64,000 bases of DNA from Paenibacillaceae bacterium (GCA_029256185.1 JAQSYI010000042.1:1-64000); one strand, 5' to 3'; shown: positions 25,791 to 35,794, counted from the first letter of the stretch. The notes: generated by a model not told the origin, from the sequence alone. Made by a program: numbers and translations.

Positions 25791-26174
25791 ATGCTTAAAA
25801 CAATAGCCACATCCCAAGCGCCGGCGGCAATCGGGCCTTATTCCCAGGCAATCGTCTTCGGCAATCTGCTGTTCACATCCGGACAGATTCCCCTGAAGGC
25901 GGACGGACAGCTTGTAGAAGGGGGCATCCGGGAGCAGGCGGAGCAAGTGTTCCGCAACCTGGAGGCAGTGCTTAAGGAAGCGGGAACCGGCTTTGGACAG
26001 GTGGTCAAGGCGACGGTGTTCCTGAAGGATATGGCCCAGTTCCCCGAGCTTAACGAGGTCTATGGCGCTTGGTTCCAAAACCATAAGCCGGCCCGCTCCA
26101 CTGTAGAGGTGGCGCGGCTTCCCAAGGATGTCCTTGTCGAAATTGAATTGATTGCCGCGATAAATGTCGAATAA
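25791..26174 (+). CDS. ridA: RidA-family enamine/imine deaminase (YabJ)
   Basis: A 127-residue chorismate-mutase-like trimeric protein that hydrolyses reactive 2-aminoacrylate. Signature segments are [18 protein letters not shown], the arginine in A-R-S-T-V-E-V (about R104) and the final [10 protein letters not shown] 25791 is chosen for the perfect AGGAGG nine bases upstream; the frame open from 25569 overlaps purR. spoVG follows in the same direction. Confidence 0.95.
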   Translation: MLKTIATSQAPAAIGPYSQAIVFGNLLFTSGQIPLKADGQLVEGGIREQAEQVFRNLEAVLKEAGTGFGQVVKATVFLKDMAQFPELNEVYGAWFQNHKPARSTVEVARLPKDVLVEIELIAAINVE

Positions 26175-26225
26175 GTTTGACTTGCACTAATATTTAAAAA
26201 AATGCTAACTTTTACTCAACAAAAA

Positions 26226-26253
26226 GAAGGAATTTACCAATTGTTGTGGAAAT
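26226..26253 (+). promoter_or_regulatory. sigma-H promoter of spoVG
   Basis: AGGAATT (26228-26234), 14 bases, then GAAAT (26249-26253): the same geometry as the sigma-H promoter of B. subtilis spoVG, including a GTGGAA context at the -10. Confidence 0.75.
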
Positions 26254-26286
26254 ATACAGCAAGTCTTGTTGAGAAGAAGGTGGTGA

Positions 26287-26577
<291 letters not shown>

Positions 26578-26671
26578 CATTACGTTCACATGGGGGCCCA
26601 AGGGCTCTCTTTTCTTTTGCCCGAAAGTAGGATATATTCATAGTGGAATTTACATGACGGAGATGATCCAA

Positions 26672-28063
26672 TTGAACATATTCAGTATTGTGCTGGCAGC
26701 CGGACAGGGCAAGCGGATGAAATCCAAGCTGTACAAGGTGCTTCATCCTGTCTGCGGCAAGCCCATGGTGGGACATGTGATGGATGCTGTGGAGGGACTG
26801 GATTCCAAGCGCAATGTGGTGGTTGTGGGCCACGGCGCCGACACGGTCAGGCAATTCCTGGGCGACCGGGCGGAATATGCCCTGCAGGCGGAGCAGTTGG
26901 GTACCGGGCATGCGGTGCTGCAGGCCGGGCCGCTTCTGCAAGAACAGACCGGGACCACCCTTGTTGTCTGCGGTGACACCCCCCTCGTCCGCGGGGAGAC
27001 CCTGCGGGAGATGCTGAAGCTTCACCAAGAGGCCGGTGCCGCTGTGTTGGTTCTGACTGCGGAGCTGGCTAATCCCCATGGTTACGGGCGTGTTCTGCGT
27101 GACGGTTCAGGCCGGGTCACGGGCATTGTGGAGCAGAAGGACTGTACGGAGGAGCAGGATGCCGTCCGCGAGATCAACACGGGCACGTATTGCTTTGACA
27201 ACAAGAAGCTGTTCGCCGCGCTTGCCAAGGTCACCAACCACAACGCCCAGAATGAATATTATCTGACGGATGTGGTGCGGATACTGGAGCAGGAAGGGGA
27301 GAGAGTGCTGGCCTATTGCACGGACGATGCGTCAGAAGCCATCGGAGTGAATGACCGGGTGGCTCTGGCGGAGGCCGAGAGGCTGATGCGGGAGCGGATT
27401 GTCCGGGAGCATATGCTAAACGGCGTAACCGTAACAGATCCGGCCCAGACCTATATTGACCGGGATGTGCGGATCGGTGCGGATACAGTTTTGCTGCCGG
27501 GTTGCTCCCTCAGAGGCCAGACCGTAATCGGCGGAGATTGTCTGATCGGGCCTGGAACGGAGATCACGGATTCCACCGTAGGCGACGGCGTTGCGATCAA
27601 GCAGTCCGTGCTGCTGGAGGCGGTGGTGGGCAACAAGGTCAGTATCGGCCCCTTCGCTTATTTGCGTCCCGGCGCCCGGTTGGCCGACTCCGTCAAGGTA
27701 GGGGATTTTGTGGAGATCAAGAATTCGGTGATCGGCGAAGGCAGCAAGGTGCCCCATCTGAGCTACGTGGGGGATTCGGTTGTCGGAGCGCATACCAACA
27801 TTGGCTGCGGTGTGATTACCGCCAATTATGACGGCTTCAACAAGTCCACAACCGAGATCGGGGACCATGCCTTCATCGGCAGCAACGTCAACCTGATCGC
27901 TCCGGTGAAGATCGGCGACGGAGCGTTTGTCGTAGCGGGCTCCACGATCACCAAGGAAGTCGGCGCCAATGATATGGCCATTGCCAGAACGCGCCAAGTG
28001 AACAAGGCGGGCTATGCCGATAAGCTCCGCGCCCAGTTCAAAGCGAAGAAGGAAAAGGAATAG
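26672..28063 (+). CDS. glmU: bifunctional GlmU (UDP-GlcNAc pyrophosphorylase / GlcN-1-P acetyltransferase)
   Basis: Makes UDP-GlcNAc for peptidoglycan in two steps. The N-terminal uridylyltransferase has [11 protein letters not shown] near residues 8-18 and C-G-D-T-P-L, and the C-terminal left-handed beta-helix acetyltransferase carries repeated hexapeptides (about 255-440). The TTG at 26672 has GGAG 9 bases upstream and gives 463 residues, close to the family norm; ATG at 26654 or 26663 are alternatives. prs follows after 55 bases, as in B. subtilis. Confidence 0.95.
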   Translation: MNIFSIVLAAGQGKRMKSKLYKVLHPVCGKPMVGHVMDAVEGLDSKRNVVVVGHGADTVRQFLGDRAEYALQAEQLGTGHAVLQAGPLLQEQTGTTLVVCGDTPLVRGETLREMLKLHQEAGAAVLVLTAELANPHGYGRVLRDGSGRVTGIVEQKDCTEEQDAVREINTGTYCFDNKKLFAALAKVTNHNAQNEYYLTDVVRILEQEGERVLAYCTDDASEAIGVNDRVALAEAERLMRERIVREHMLNGVTVTDPAQTYIDRDVRIGADTVLLPGCSLRGQTVIGGDCLIGPGTEITDSTVGDGVAIKQSVLLEAVVGNKVSIGPFAYLRPGARLADSVKVGDFVEIKNSVIGEGSKVPHLSYVGDSVVGAHTNIGCGVITANYDGFNKSTTEIGDHAFIGSNVNLIAPVKIGDGAFVVAGSTITKEVGANDMAIARTRQVNKAGYADKLRAQFKAKKEKE

Positions 28064-28118
28064 GTTTTTTTGCGGCGAATCATCATGCCGATGCATACAT
28101 TTTGAGGGGGAACCGTAC

Positions 28119-29069
28119 GTGTCGTATTTAGATCCAAAGTTGAAAATATTTGCTTGCAACTCCAATCCTAAGCTGGCGGAGGAAATCTCCTCCTACATCG
28201 GTCTGTCGCTCGGTGATGCCGAGGTGCTTCAGTTCAGCGACGGCGAGGTGCGCATCAAGCTGAACGAAACCGTTCGGGGCTGCGATGTCTATGTCATTCA
28301 ATCCACCTGTCTTCCGGTTAATGACAACCTTATGGAGCTGCTGGTTATGGTGGACGCCTTAAGACGCGCTTCCGCCAACAGCATCAATGTGGTGATGCCG
28401 TATTATGGCTATGCGCGGCAGGACCGCAAGGCTCGCTCCCGCGATCCCATCACTGCGAAGCTGGTTGCCAAGATGATTGAGACAGCCGGAGCAGACCGGG
28501 TGATCAGCATGGATCTGCATGCCATGCAAATCCAGGGTTTCTTCGATATTCCCGTGGATCATCTGCTGGGCGTGCCGATTCTGGGCAAATATTTCCGCAA
28601 CAAGGATTTGCCGAATGTTACTGTCGTATCCCCCGACCATGGCGGCGTTGTGCGCGCCCGCCGGCTGGCCGATTATTTGTCGGCTCCTCTGGCTATTATC
28701 GACAAGCGGCGCCCGGAGCCCAATGTATCCGAAGTGATGAATATCATCGGCGATATCAAAGGCAGGACGGCTATTCTGATTGACGATATCATCGATACGG
28801 CCGGAACCATGACTCTGGCTGCCAACGCATTGAAGGAATACGGCGCAGCCGCCGTATATGCCTGCTCCACCCATCCGGTGCTCTCTGGACCGGCTATGGA
28901 GCGGATCGACCAGTCGCCGCTTGAGGAATTGGTTGTGACCAATACCATTCCCCTTCAGCACCCCAATGCGTCCAGCAAGATCAAGGTGCTCTCCGTGGCT
29001 CCGGTGATTGGCGAGGCCATTATCCGCATCCATGAGCAGCTTCCCATCAGCAAGCTGTTCGAGGAGTAG
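28119..29069 (+). CDS. prs: ribose-phosphate pyrophosphokinase
   Basis: Makes PRPP from ribose-5-phosphate and ATP for nucleotide, NAD and amino acid synthesis; PRPP is also the PurR effector. The 316-residue protein shows F-S-D-G-E-V near 37-42, the flexible loop Y-A-R-Q-D-R-K, and the PRPP site [12 protein letters not shown] 28119 is used, with GAGGGGG 8 bases upstream. Confidence 0.97.
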   Translation: MSYLDPKLKIFACNSNPKLAEEISSYIGLSLGDAEVLQFSDGEVRIKLNETVRGCDVYVIQSTCLPVNDNLMELLVMVDALRRASANSINVVMPYYGYARQDRKARSRDPITAKLVAKMIETAGADRVISMDLHAMQIQGFFDIPVDHLLGVPILGKYFRNKDLPNVTVVSPDHGGVVRARRLADYLSAPLAIIDKRRPEPNVSEVMNIIGDIKGRTAILIDDIIDTAGTMTLAANALKEYGAAAVYACSTHPVLSGPAMERIDQSPLEELVVTNTIPLQHPNASSKIKVLSVAPVIGEAIIRIHEQLPISKLFEE

Positions 29070-29108
29070 ACGGAGTACAAGGGTTGAAACCTCCCGCTTT
29101 GGGGCAAG

Positions 29109-29149
29109 CTAGTGAAAGATTGCATGGCCACACATGCGGCTTTCACTAG
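29109..29149 (+). promoter_or_regulatory. inverted repeat in the ctc leader
   Basis: CTAGTGAAAG (29109-29118) pairs perfectly with CTTTCACTAG (29140-29149) and encloses GCATG/CATGC (29122-29126, 29133-29137). It ends five bases before the GGGAGG of ctc. There is no T run, so a translational or protein-binding role is more likely than termination. Confidence 0.65.
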
Positions 29150-29168
29150 TATAGGGAGGTTCAAATTG

Positions 29169-29783
29169 ATGACATCATTAAAGGCGGACAACCGCGACGG
29201 ATTAACCAAGTCAGAGATCAACCGGCTGCGTTCCTCCGGCAAGGTGCCGGGAGTGGTATACGGCAAGAAGGTGGGCGCAGTCAATATAACGGTGGATGCC
29301 AAGGAACTGCTTATGCTGCTGCGGTCCAACGCTCACGCCGTTGTCGAGATGGATATTCCGGAGAGCGGCAAGCAGCCCGTAATGGTTCATGACGTACAGC
29401 GGGATCCAATTTCGAGAACGCTTCTTCATATCGACTTCCACCAGATCAACATGGATGAGCCGGTGCGCACCTCCGTTTCTCTTGAATTTACAGGCGATTC
29501 CAAGGGAGAAAAAGAAGGGGGCATGCTGCAGATCCAATTGCATGAGGTGGACATCCGCTGCTTGCCCGCGCATATCCCGTCTTCTATTGCCGTAGACGTC
29601 ACGGAACTTGAGCTTGGGGACACCATAACAGTCAGCCAGCTTGTTGCGCCTGCGGGGGTTGAGATCAAATCCCATGCCGACGATGTGATTGTCACTGTTC
29701 TCGCGCCGCAGAAGGAAGAGCTGCAGCCTGAGGCGGAAGAGACGGAGACCAAGAGTGTGAAGACGGCGGATGCTTCCGTCTGA
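29169..29783 (+). CDS. ctc: ribosomal protein L25/general stress protein Ctc
   Basis: A 204-residue L25-TL5 protein: an N-terminal 5S rRNA-binding beta domain (about 1-93, with G-x-V-P-G-V-V-Y-G) and a C-terminal TL5 domain (about 97-180) followed by an acidic tail. It binds 5S rRNA in the large subunit and is stress-induced in B. subtilis. ATG 29169 lies nine bases after GGGAGG. The strong leader hairpin (29109-29149) suggests post-transcriptional control. Terminator at 29821-29848. Confidence 0.94.
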   Translation: MTSLKADNRDGLTKSEINRLRSSGKVPGVVYGKKVGAVNITVDAKELLMLLRSNAHAVVEMDIPESGKQPVMVHDVQRDPISRTLLHIDFHQINMDEPVRTSVSLEFTGDSKGEKEGGMLQIQLHEVDIRCLPAHIPSSIAVDVTELELGDTITVSQLVAPAGVEIKSHADDVIVTVLAPQKEELQPEAEETETKSVKTADASV

Positions 29784-29820
29784 AGCCTTGCAGCCGGAGA
29801 AGGAACGTCCGGCATAGTGA

Positions 29821-29848
29821 ACGGGTGGCATTAGGCTACCCGTTTTTT
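29821..29848 (+). terminator. terminator of ctc
   Basis: ACGGGTGGC and GCTACCCGT around ATTAG, followed by six T. Confidence 0.85.
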
Positions 29849-29875
29849 GTTGAAGCCAACTCCCGCCAAGGCGCG

Positions 29876-30076
29876 CTAATAGCCCGGGCGGGAAATGAAA
29901 ACATACAGCTTGCGGCTGTAGTACAACCCGCCGATCTTGATGAAATGACGGGAGATTCCTTGGATGAAGCCGATATCCATATGATGCTTGCGGTAATAAA
30001 CCTGAACAGGAATGCCGTGCTCCATATGATCGAGGAACTGCTCTGTTCTATCGAGGACCTGGCCGAACCGGTACAC
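29876..30076 (-). CDS. small conserved-looking hypothetical protein
   Basis: A 66-residue basic, aromatic-rich protein on the minus strand between ctc and pth. GTG 30076 has GGGAGGG six bases upstream. Third codon positions are strongly G/C, as in neighbouring genes, whereas the overlapping plus-strand frame begins inside the ctc terminator. The sequence has Q-V-L-D-R-T-E-Q-F-L-D-H near the start, a central G-I-S-R-H-F-I-K-I and an ending S-R-P-G-Y. No family is named. It has no membrane segment or cysteines, and the pattern of beta-strand-like segments would suit an RNA-binding or SH3-like fold. The orientation, opposite to all neighbours, marks it as separate. Confidence 0.65.
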   Translation of the reverse strand: MYRFGQVLDRTEQFLDHMEHGIPVQVYYRKHHMDIGFIQGISRHFIKIGGLYYSRKLYVFISRPGY

Positions 30077-30210
30077 AAGCAACCCTCCCGTGGGGATTAC
30101 CTTAGATTTTTCGGGCTTTGGGCAGACGAGCCCGCATTGAACTAGACAAGACTTAAGCCATTATTTCCTGTCGAATTGTTATAGGACAGGCTGAAGGAGA
30201 GGATACCGGA

Positions 30211-30774
30211 ATGAAGTGGTTTGTTGGGCTGGGCAATCCCGGAGCGCAATACGGGAAAACCCGGCATAACGTAGGTTTCATGGCTGTTGACCGGATAGCG
30301 GCTCAATGGGGACTGTCATGGAAGGAAAACGGCAAATGCAAGGCGCTGATTGCCGAAGGAGCCGTAGCCGGTAACAAGGTAGCGCTGGTCAAGCCGCAGA
30401 CTTATATGAATTTATCAGGCGAGTCGGTAAGGGCTTTCATGAATTATTATAAAGCCGGACTGGACGATATGATCGTTCTGTATGATGATCTGGATACGGT
30501 CTTTGGCCAAATCCGTCTTCGTTACCAGGGCAGCGCCGGCGGTCACAACGGGATAAAGTCCATCATCGCCCATACAGGCACCCAGACGTTCAACCGGATC
30601 AGGATCGGCATCTCCCGTCCGGCGCCGGGATATGATATTGCCAACTATGTATTATCGGATTTCCGCAAGGAAGAGGCCAAGGAGCTGCCGCTGATTCTGG
30701 AGAGAACGGCAGATGCGGTGGCTGCGACCTTTACGGGTACCTTCGAGCAGGCCATGGGCAAGTATAATGGCTGA
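30211..30774 (+). CDS. pth: peptidyl-tRNA hydrolase
   Basis: Releases tRNA from prematurely dropped peptidyl-tRNA (SpoVC in B. subtilis). The 187-residue protein shows L-G-N-P-G-x-x-Y-x-x-T-R-H-N-V-G-F (catalytic H19 region), K-P-Q-T-Y-M-N-L-S-G, D-D-L-D and G-S-A-G-G-H-N-G-I-K-S. A CCTGTC/GACAGG hairpin (about 30167-30189) lies before the ribosome binding site GAAGGAGAGG. Confidence 0.96.
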   Translation: MKWFVGLGNPGAQYGKTRHNVGFMAVDRIAAQWGLSWKENGKCKALIAEGAVAGNKVALVKPQTYMNLSGESVRAFMNYYKAGLDDMIVLYDDLDTVFGQIRLRYQGSAGGHNGIKSIIAHTGTQTFNRIRIGISRPAPGYDIANYVLSDFRKEEAKELPLILERTADAVAATFTGTFEQAMGKYNG

Positions 30775-30780
30775 CCACCC

Positions 30781-30810
30781 TTATGAGGAAGAACTTCTCG
30801 GGGCATACTG
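30781..30810 (+). promoter_or_regulatory. sigma-F-like promoter of fin
   Basis: TTATG (30781-30785), 15 bases, GGGCATACTG (30801-30810). The -10 fits GGnnAnAnTn exactly and the -35 partly (GYATA). fin is a sigma-F gene in B. subtilis. Confidence 0.55.
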
Positions 30811-30845
30811 AAAAAGTATACCGCTTTTTAACGAGGAGGTGCAGC

Positions 30846-31076
30846 ATGCAAGTAAAATATATTTGCCGTCATTGCCAATCCACGATCGGACAATTGGACG
30901 GCAGTTCCATCAGTGAGCATCAATTAGGCTTCCATTTCTTGACCCCTGAAGAACGGAGCGATATAATAGCATATAGCCAAAACGGTGATGTAACCGTCAA
31001 AGTGACATGCGACTACTGCAAACAGGCGCTTCTGGCTCATCCCGAGCTGATGCTTGTGGCCAACCCGCTGCAGTAA
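30846..31076 (+). CDS. fin: anti-sigma-F factor Fin (YabK)
   Basis: A 76-residue zinc protein with C-R-H-C (8-11) and C-D-Y-C near 57-60. Fin inhibits sigma-F in the forespore to allow the switch to sigma-G. ATG 30846 lies after GAGGAGGTG; the ORF start at 30783 is not used. With Gin (5237-5422) the window holds both known forespore anti-sigma factors of this type, each behind the same -10 sequence. Terminator-like hairpin GCCTT/AAGGC with seven T at 31105-31136. Confidence 0.9.
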   Translation: MQVKYICRHCQSTIGQLDGSSISEHQLGFHFLTPEERSDIIAYSQNGDVTVKVTCDYCKQALLAHPELMLVANPLQ

Positions 31077-31104
31077 ACAAGGGTTGCTTTGTGTTTAGGA
31101 TGAG

Positions 31105-31136
31105 GCCTTGGCGTTTGCCCGCTTAAGGCTTTTTTT
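31105..31136 (+). terminator. terminator of fin
   Basis: GCCTT...AAGGC stem with a following run of seven T, 29 bases past the fin stop. Confidence 0.6.
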
Positions 31137-31190
31137 CCGCTTGTGCTTCCGGCAAGTTTGCCCGCATGGTGAATAAGGAGTGGTTCTAAG

Positions 31191-34100
31191 TTGCAGGCCT
31201 TGATAAAAGCTTTTTCGCAGGATCCTGATTTCCGGTCCATTGCGGCCGGATTGGAGAATGGCCTTCGTGAGCAGATCATCTCCGGCCTGTCGGGCTCTTC
31301 CCGGCAGGTGATGATCGCCGCTCTTGCAGAAGAGATGAAGCGCCCCGTTGTTGTGCTGACTCATAATATGTTTGCGGCCCAGAAAATAACCGAGGATCTG
31401 ACGGAATGTCTGTCCTCTGATCAAGTGGTGCTGTTCCCCGTCCAGGAATTGATGGTGGCGGAGATGGCCGCGCAAAGTCCGGAGATGCTCGCCAGGCGTA
31501 TCGAAGCGTTGATGCGTCTTGCCGCAGGGTTTCGGGGCGTTCTTGTCGTACCTTATGCGGGGCTTAGGAAGTTATTGCCGCCCCAGGCCGTCTTTGCCGG
31601 GGCGAAGATTGAGCTGAAGTCGGGGGACAGCATCCAGTTGGATGCGCTGCTCCGCCGGATGTCCGCATTGGGCTACGAACGCAGCGACAAGGTGGAAAAC
31701 AAAGGGGAGATGAGTGTCCGCGGCGGCATCCTGGATTTCTTCCCGATGACGGCTCCCAATCCGTACCGGGTAGAGTTCTTTGACGATGAGGTGGACTCCA
31801 TCCGCACCTTCGATACGGCGGAGCAGCGGTCCCTGGAGAAGCTCGACGCCGTTACGATTATGCCCTGCAAGGAGATTCCTGCCGATAGTAAGCGATTGCA
31901 AAGCGCCGCGCAGCATGCCTATGAGCTGCTGCAGGAGCAGCTGGGGAAGATGAATGACCGCAGCGCCAAGCAGAAGCTCCAAGAAGAGATTATGCATGAG
32001 ATCGAGCTCCTGAGGCAGGAGCAGACCTTCTCGGGCATGGGCAAATATATCGCTATGCTGTATCCGGAGCGTGAAACGCTCTTGGACCAGCTGCCGAAGG
32101 ACACGCTGCTGGTTATTGACGAGCCTGCCCGGATCGTCGAGACCGCCAAGCAATTGGAGCGGGATGAAGCGGAATGGATGACCAGCATGCTGCAGGAGGG
32201 CAAATGCCTTCCTTCCTTCATGATGTCCAAGAGCTACGACTCCCTGCTGTTCCGCAAACCCTTCCCGACCGTCTACCTGTCCCTGTTTCTCCGCCAAGTG
32301 CATGGCTCCCAGCCGCAGAACATTGTCAACATGGTCTGCCGCTCCATGCAGAGCTTCCACGGCCAGATGAATGTGCTCAAGTCGGAGATGGAGCGCTGGA
32401 AGAAAACCGGCAGCCATGTCCTTCTGCTTGCCCAGGGCGGCGACCGGCTGAATAAGGTCCGCCGGGTGCTGCAGGATTATCATATCGACGAACCTGAATT
32501 GATCGACGGCAGTCTCCAAGCCGGATTCGAGATCCCCTCCGTCAAGCTGGTGGTCATTACGGAAGGAGAGATCTTCACCCAGAAGCAGCGCAAGGTCCGC
32601 AAGCTGGAGAAGAAGCTGGAGAATGCGGAGCGGATCAAAAGCTATCAGGAGCTGAAGGTCGGCGACTACGTGGTTCATGTCAACCACGGCATCGGCAAAT
32701 ACGTGGGCATCGGCACCCTGGAAATCAACGGAATTCACAAGGACTATATTCATATTGTGTATGCCGGCGGCGACAAGCTCTCTGTCCCGATTGAACAGAT
32801 CGATCTGGTGCAGAAGTACATTGGTGCAGATGAGGGCAAGGAGCCGAAGATTTATAAGCTGGGAGGCACGGATTGGCACAAGGTAAAAACCAAGGCCAGA
32901 TCCGCAGTCCAGGATATTGCAGACGATCTGATCAAGCTGTATGCCGACCGCCAGGCCCGCCCCGGCTATGGCTTCAGCAAGGATACGCCTTACCAGAAGG
33001 ACTTTGAGGGAATGTTCCCTTACGATGAGACCCGGGATCAAGTGCGGGCCATTGAAGAAATCAAGCTGGACATGGAGCGTTCCCGCCCCATGGACCGGCT
33101 GTTATGCGGTGACGTGGGCTACGGCAAGACCGAGGTTGCAATCCGCGCCGCATTCAAGGCGGCCATTGACGGCAAGCAAGTGGCCGTGCTGGTTCCCACC
33201 ACCATTTTGGCCCAGCAGCATTATGAGACGTTCCGGGAGCGCTTCTCCGGCTTCCCGTTCCAGATTCACGTTCTCTCCCGCTTCCGCTCCAAGAAAGAGC
33301 AGAACGAGACCATGAAGGGCATTAAAAGCGGTGCCGTGGACATTGTAATCGGCACGCACAGGCTGCTGTCCTCCGATATGAATTTCAAGGACCTGGGACT
33401 GTTGATCGTGGATGAAGAGCAGCGGTTCGGTGTGGCCCACAAGGAGAAGCTCAAGCGGCTCAAGGTGAACGTCGACGTTCTCACGCTCACCGCTACACCT
33501 ATCCCCCGCACCCTGCATATGTCCATGCTGGGCGTCAGGGACTTGTCGGTGATCGAAACACCGCCTGAGAACCGGTTTCCGGTGCAGACCTATGTGGTGG
33601 AGCACAGCAACTCCCTGACACGGGAGGCCATCGAGCGGGAGCTGGCGCGGGAAGGACAGGTTTATTACCTGTACAACAGGGTGCAGGGCATTCAGCAGAT
33701 GGCCGACCAAATTTCCATGCTGGTGCCGGACGCCCGGGTGGCTGTCGCCCATGGCCAGATGGGGGAGCAGGAGCTGGAGAAGACCATTCTCGATTTCCTG
33801 GACGGCGAATATGATGTGCTGGTCAGCACCAGCATTATCGAGACGGGAGTGGACATCCCCAATGTCAACACGCTGATCGTTCACGACGCCGACAAGATGG
33901 GGCTGTCCCAGCTGTATCAATTGCGGGGTCGGGTGGGCCGTTCCAACCGGATCGCCTATGCGTATTTCACCTATCAGCGGGATAAGGTGCTTACCGAGGT
34001 GGCGGAGAAGCGGCTGCAGGCCATCAAGGAGTTCACCGAGCTGGGCTCCGGCTTCAAGATCGCCATGCGCGACCTGTCCATCCGGGGAGCGGGCAATCTG

Positions 34101-34715
34101 CTCGGAGCGGAGCAGCACGGATTTATTGCTTCGGTCGGCTTTGACCTCTACTCCCAGATGCTGGCTGAAGAAATTCAGAAGCGCAAGGTGGAGATGGGCG
34201 AGCAAGAAGGGGAGAAGCGTGTCTTCACCACCCAGATCGATATCCAGCTTGACGCTTATTTACCGTCGGATTATATTTATGACAGTATGCAAAAAATAGA
34301 AATCTACAAGAAAGTGGCAACCTCCGTCTCGTTGGAGGAGCTGACCGATCTGGAAGAAGAGCTGACAGACCGGTTCGGCGACCTGCCGGTGGCGGTCCGC
34401 AATCTGCTGTCCGTAGGCCGGCTCAGAGTATACGGGTCGGAATACCGGATAGAGGCCATCAAGCAGCGGGGCGAGGATTATGACGTGCTGTTCCATGCCT
34501 CCGAATCCGCGCGGGTGGACCACAAGAAGCTGGCCATGCAGCAGCAGGCCTTCGAGAACCGGATTCGGACAGCTCCGGGGACAACGTTTTTGATGCATAT
34601 GAAGGGAAAGGGTATGACCCCGGAGCAATCCATCGAATTGCTGGAGCGGTTCCTGGTACAATATAAGGATGTTCTTAAACCGAAAGGGGAACTGGAGAAT
34701 GTTGCAAATTCTTAA
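31191..34715 (+). CDS. mfd: transcription-repair coupling factor
   Basis: A 1174-residue ATP-dependent translocase that removes RNA polymerase stalled at lesions and recruits UvrA. Domain order: UvrB-like N-terminal modules (about 1-450), RNA polymerase-interacting CarD-like domain (about 485-560, around V-G-D-Y-V-V-H-V-N-H-G-I-G), RecG-like motor with G-D-V-G-Y-G-K-T-E near 640 and V-D-E-E-Q-R-F-G near 740, and a C-terminal TRCF domain (about 1010-1110). The length is normal. TTG 31191 has AAGGAG 10 bases before. Confidence 0.97.
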   Translation: MQALIKAFSQDPDFRSIAAGLENGLREQIISGLSGSSRQVMIAALAEEMKRPVVVLTHNMFAAQKITEDLTECLSSDQVVLFPVQELMVAEMAAQSPEMLARRIEALMRLAAGFRGVLVVPYAGLRKLLPPQAVFAGAKIELKSGDSIQLDALLRRMSALGYERSDKVENKGEMSVRGGILDFFPMTAPNPYRVEFFDDEVDSIRTFDTAEQRSLEKLDAVTIMPCKEIPADSKRLQSAAQHAYELLQEQLGKMNDRSAKQKLQEEIMHEIELLRQEQTFSGMGKYIAMLYPERETLLDQLPKDTLLVIDEPARIVETAKQLERDEAEWMTSMLQEGKCLPSFMMSKSYDSLLFRKPFPTVYLSLFLRQVHGSQPQNIVNMVCRSMQSFHGQMNVLKSEMERWKKTGSHVLLLAQGGDRLNKVRRVLQDYHIDEPELIDGSLQAGFEIPSVKLVVITEGEIFTQKQRKVRKLEKKLENAERIKSYQELKVGDYVVHVNHGIGKYVGIGTLEINGIHKDYIHIVYAGGDKLSVPIEQIDLVQKYIGADEGKEPKIYKLGGTDWHKVKTKARSAVQDIADDLIKLYADRQARPGYGFSKDTPYQKDFEGMFPYDETRDQVRAIEEIKLDMERSRPMDRLLCGDVGYGKTEVAIRAAFKAAIDGKQVAVLVPTTILAQQHYETFRERFSGFPFQIHVLSRFRSKKEQNETMKGIKSGAVDIVIGTHRLLSSDMNFKDLGLLIVDEEQRFGVAHKEKLKRLKVNVDVLTLTATPIPRTLHMSMLGVRDLSVIETPPENRFPVQTYVVEHSNSLTREAIERELAREGQVYYLYNRVQGIQQMADQISMLVPDARVAVAHGQMGEQELEKTILDFLDGEYDVLVSTSIIETGVDIPNVNTLIVHDADKMGLSQLYQLRGRVGRSNRIAYAYFTYQRDKVLTEVAEKRLQAIKEFTELGSGFKIAMRDLSIRGAGNLLGAEQHGFIASVGFDLYSQMLAEEIQKRKVEMGEQEGEKRVFTTQIDIQLDAYLPSDYIYDSMQKIEIYKKVATSVSLEELTDLEEELTDRFGDLPVAVRNLLSVGRLRVYGSEYRIEAIKQRGEDYDVLFHASESARVDHKKLAMQQQAFENRIRTAPGTTFLMHMKGKGMTPEQSIELLERFLVQYKDVLKPKGELENVANS

Positions 34716-35769
34716 GAAGAACCGCATGCCGCGGCTCTTCCTGGCTGTTGCATTAGCTGCTGCGGTGGCGCTTTCCGGCTGCGGCAAGAATGATGCCGGG
34801 AAAAAGGACGACACGGTGGTGGCCACGTATACGGGGGGCACCATTACGAAGACGGAGCTGGATCAGTTTGCCAGCATCTTCTTTTCCCAATACGGTCCCG
34901 TTGGGGACAATGTGGAGATCCAGGAGTATCTGCTCAAGCAATTGGCTACATTGAAGCTGCTCGCAGATAAAGCGTCCGAAGAGGTCAAGAAGGAAGCGAA
35001 GACAGAGGCCGAGGGCCAGGTCAAGCAGATGGAAGACTATTATAACACCCAGGAAAAAGGCGCCTTCGACAAGCAATTGAAGGAACTGAATGTGACCAAG
35101 AAGGACCTGCAGTCCTTTGTGACCCTGAGCACAACCGTGCTGAAGGACACCAACAACAAGATCAGCGACGACCAGCTGAAGCAAAGCTATGACGCCAAGC
35201 TGAAGGAGGACGCCCATGTGTTTGATGTGGCTTCCGTCGCTCATATTCTGGTCGCTCTGAAGGATCCGGCCGACCCGACCGGGGCCAAGGATCTCCGCAC
35301 CAAGGAGGAAGCCTTCGTCCGCGTCCAGGAAGTGAAGGAAAGACTCAATGCCGGCGGCGATTTCGCGGCGGTAGCCAAGGAGTATTCCGACGATCCGGGT
35401 TCCAAGGAAACCGGAGGCGTCTACGCAAACGAGAATCTGGCCACCACCATGTGGGACCCTGACTTCCGGCAAGCAGCGATTGACCAGGCAGTGGGGCAGA
35501 TCGGACAACCCTTCGAGAGCTCCTTCGGTTACCATATCATGCGGGTGGACAAGCGTGAGACCCAGGCGTTCGATGCGGTGAAAGAAACCCTGCGCAGCGA
35601 GCTTGCCGATAAAGCCATCGGCGACTTTATCGATCAGGAGCTGCCCAAGCTGGAATTCAAGACCAGCCTGCCCGCACCGTCTGCCTCTCCCGATGCAGCA
35701 GCTTCCGCACCGGCGGCAGCTTCCCCGTCCGCATCCGCTGCAGCAAGCGCAAGTCCTGCGGCCAAATAA
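34699..35769 (+). CDS. PrsA/SurA-like foldase lipoprotein
   Basis: A 356-residue lipoprotein. A signal peptide ends in the lipobox A-L-S-G-C (C about 27), followed by a SurA_N-like helical region (about 45-180) and a parvulin rotamase domain (about 185-290, with V-A-H-I-L-V, F-A-A-V-A-K-E-Y-S-D-D-P-G-S and F-G-Y-H-I-M). A low-complexity Ala/Ser/Pro tail (about 315-356) looks like a spacer. It probably assists folding of exported proteins at the outer membrane face. ATG 34699 is within the last codons of mfd (17-base overlap). A second rotamase of this type is at 57705-58649. Confidence 0.88.
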   Translation: MLQILKKNRMPRLFLAVALAAAVALSGCGKNDAGKKDDTVVATYTGGTITKTELDQFASIFFSQYGPVGDNVEIQEYLLKQLATLKLLADKASEEVKKEAKTEAEGQVKQMEDYYNTQEKGAFDKQLKELNVTKKDLQSFVTLSTTVLKDTNNKISDDQLKQSYDAKLKEDAHVFDVASVAHILVALKDPADPTGAKDLRTKEEAFVRVQEVKERLNAGGDFAAVAKEYSDDPGSKETGGVYANENLATTMWDPDFRQAAIDQAVGQIGQPFESSFGYHIMRVDKRETQAFDAVKETLRSELADKAIGDFIDQELPKLEFKTSLPAPSASPDAAASAPAAASPSASAAASASPAAK

Positions 35770-35794
35770 AGCCGCAATTAGGAAAAATGACAGG

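Noticed and set aside
26166-26172. TGTCGAA at the ridA stop as a Spo0A box for spoVG
   Set aside because: A single 7-base core inside coding sequence is expected by chance; the same holds for the one at about 30168 before pth.
29825-30145. Plus-strand 106-residue frame after ctc
   Set aside because: It begins within the ctc terminator, lacks a ribosome binding site and overlaps a better minus-strand gene.
31572-33041. 489-residue minus-strand frame inside mfd
   Set aside because: Shadow of the high-GC mfd coding sequence; no ribosome binding site or family.
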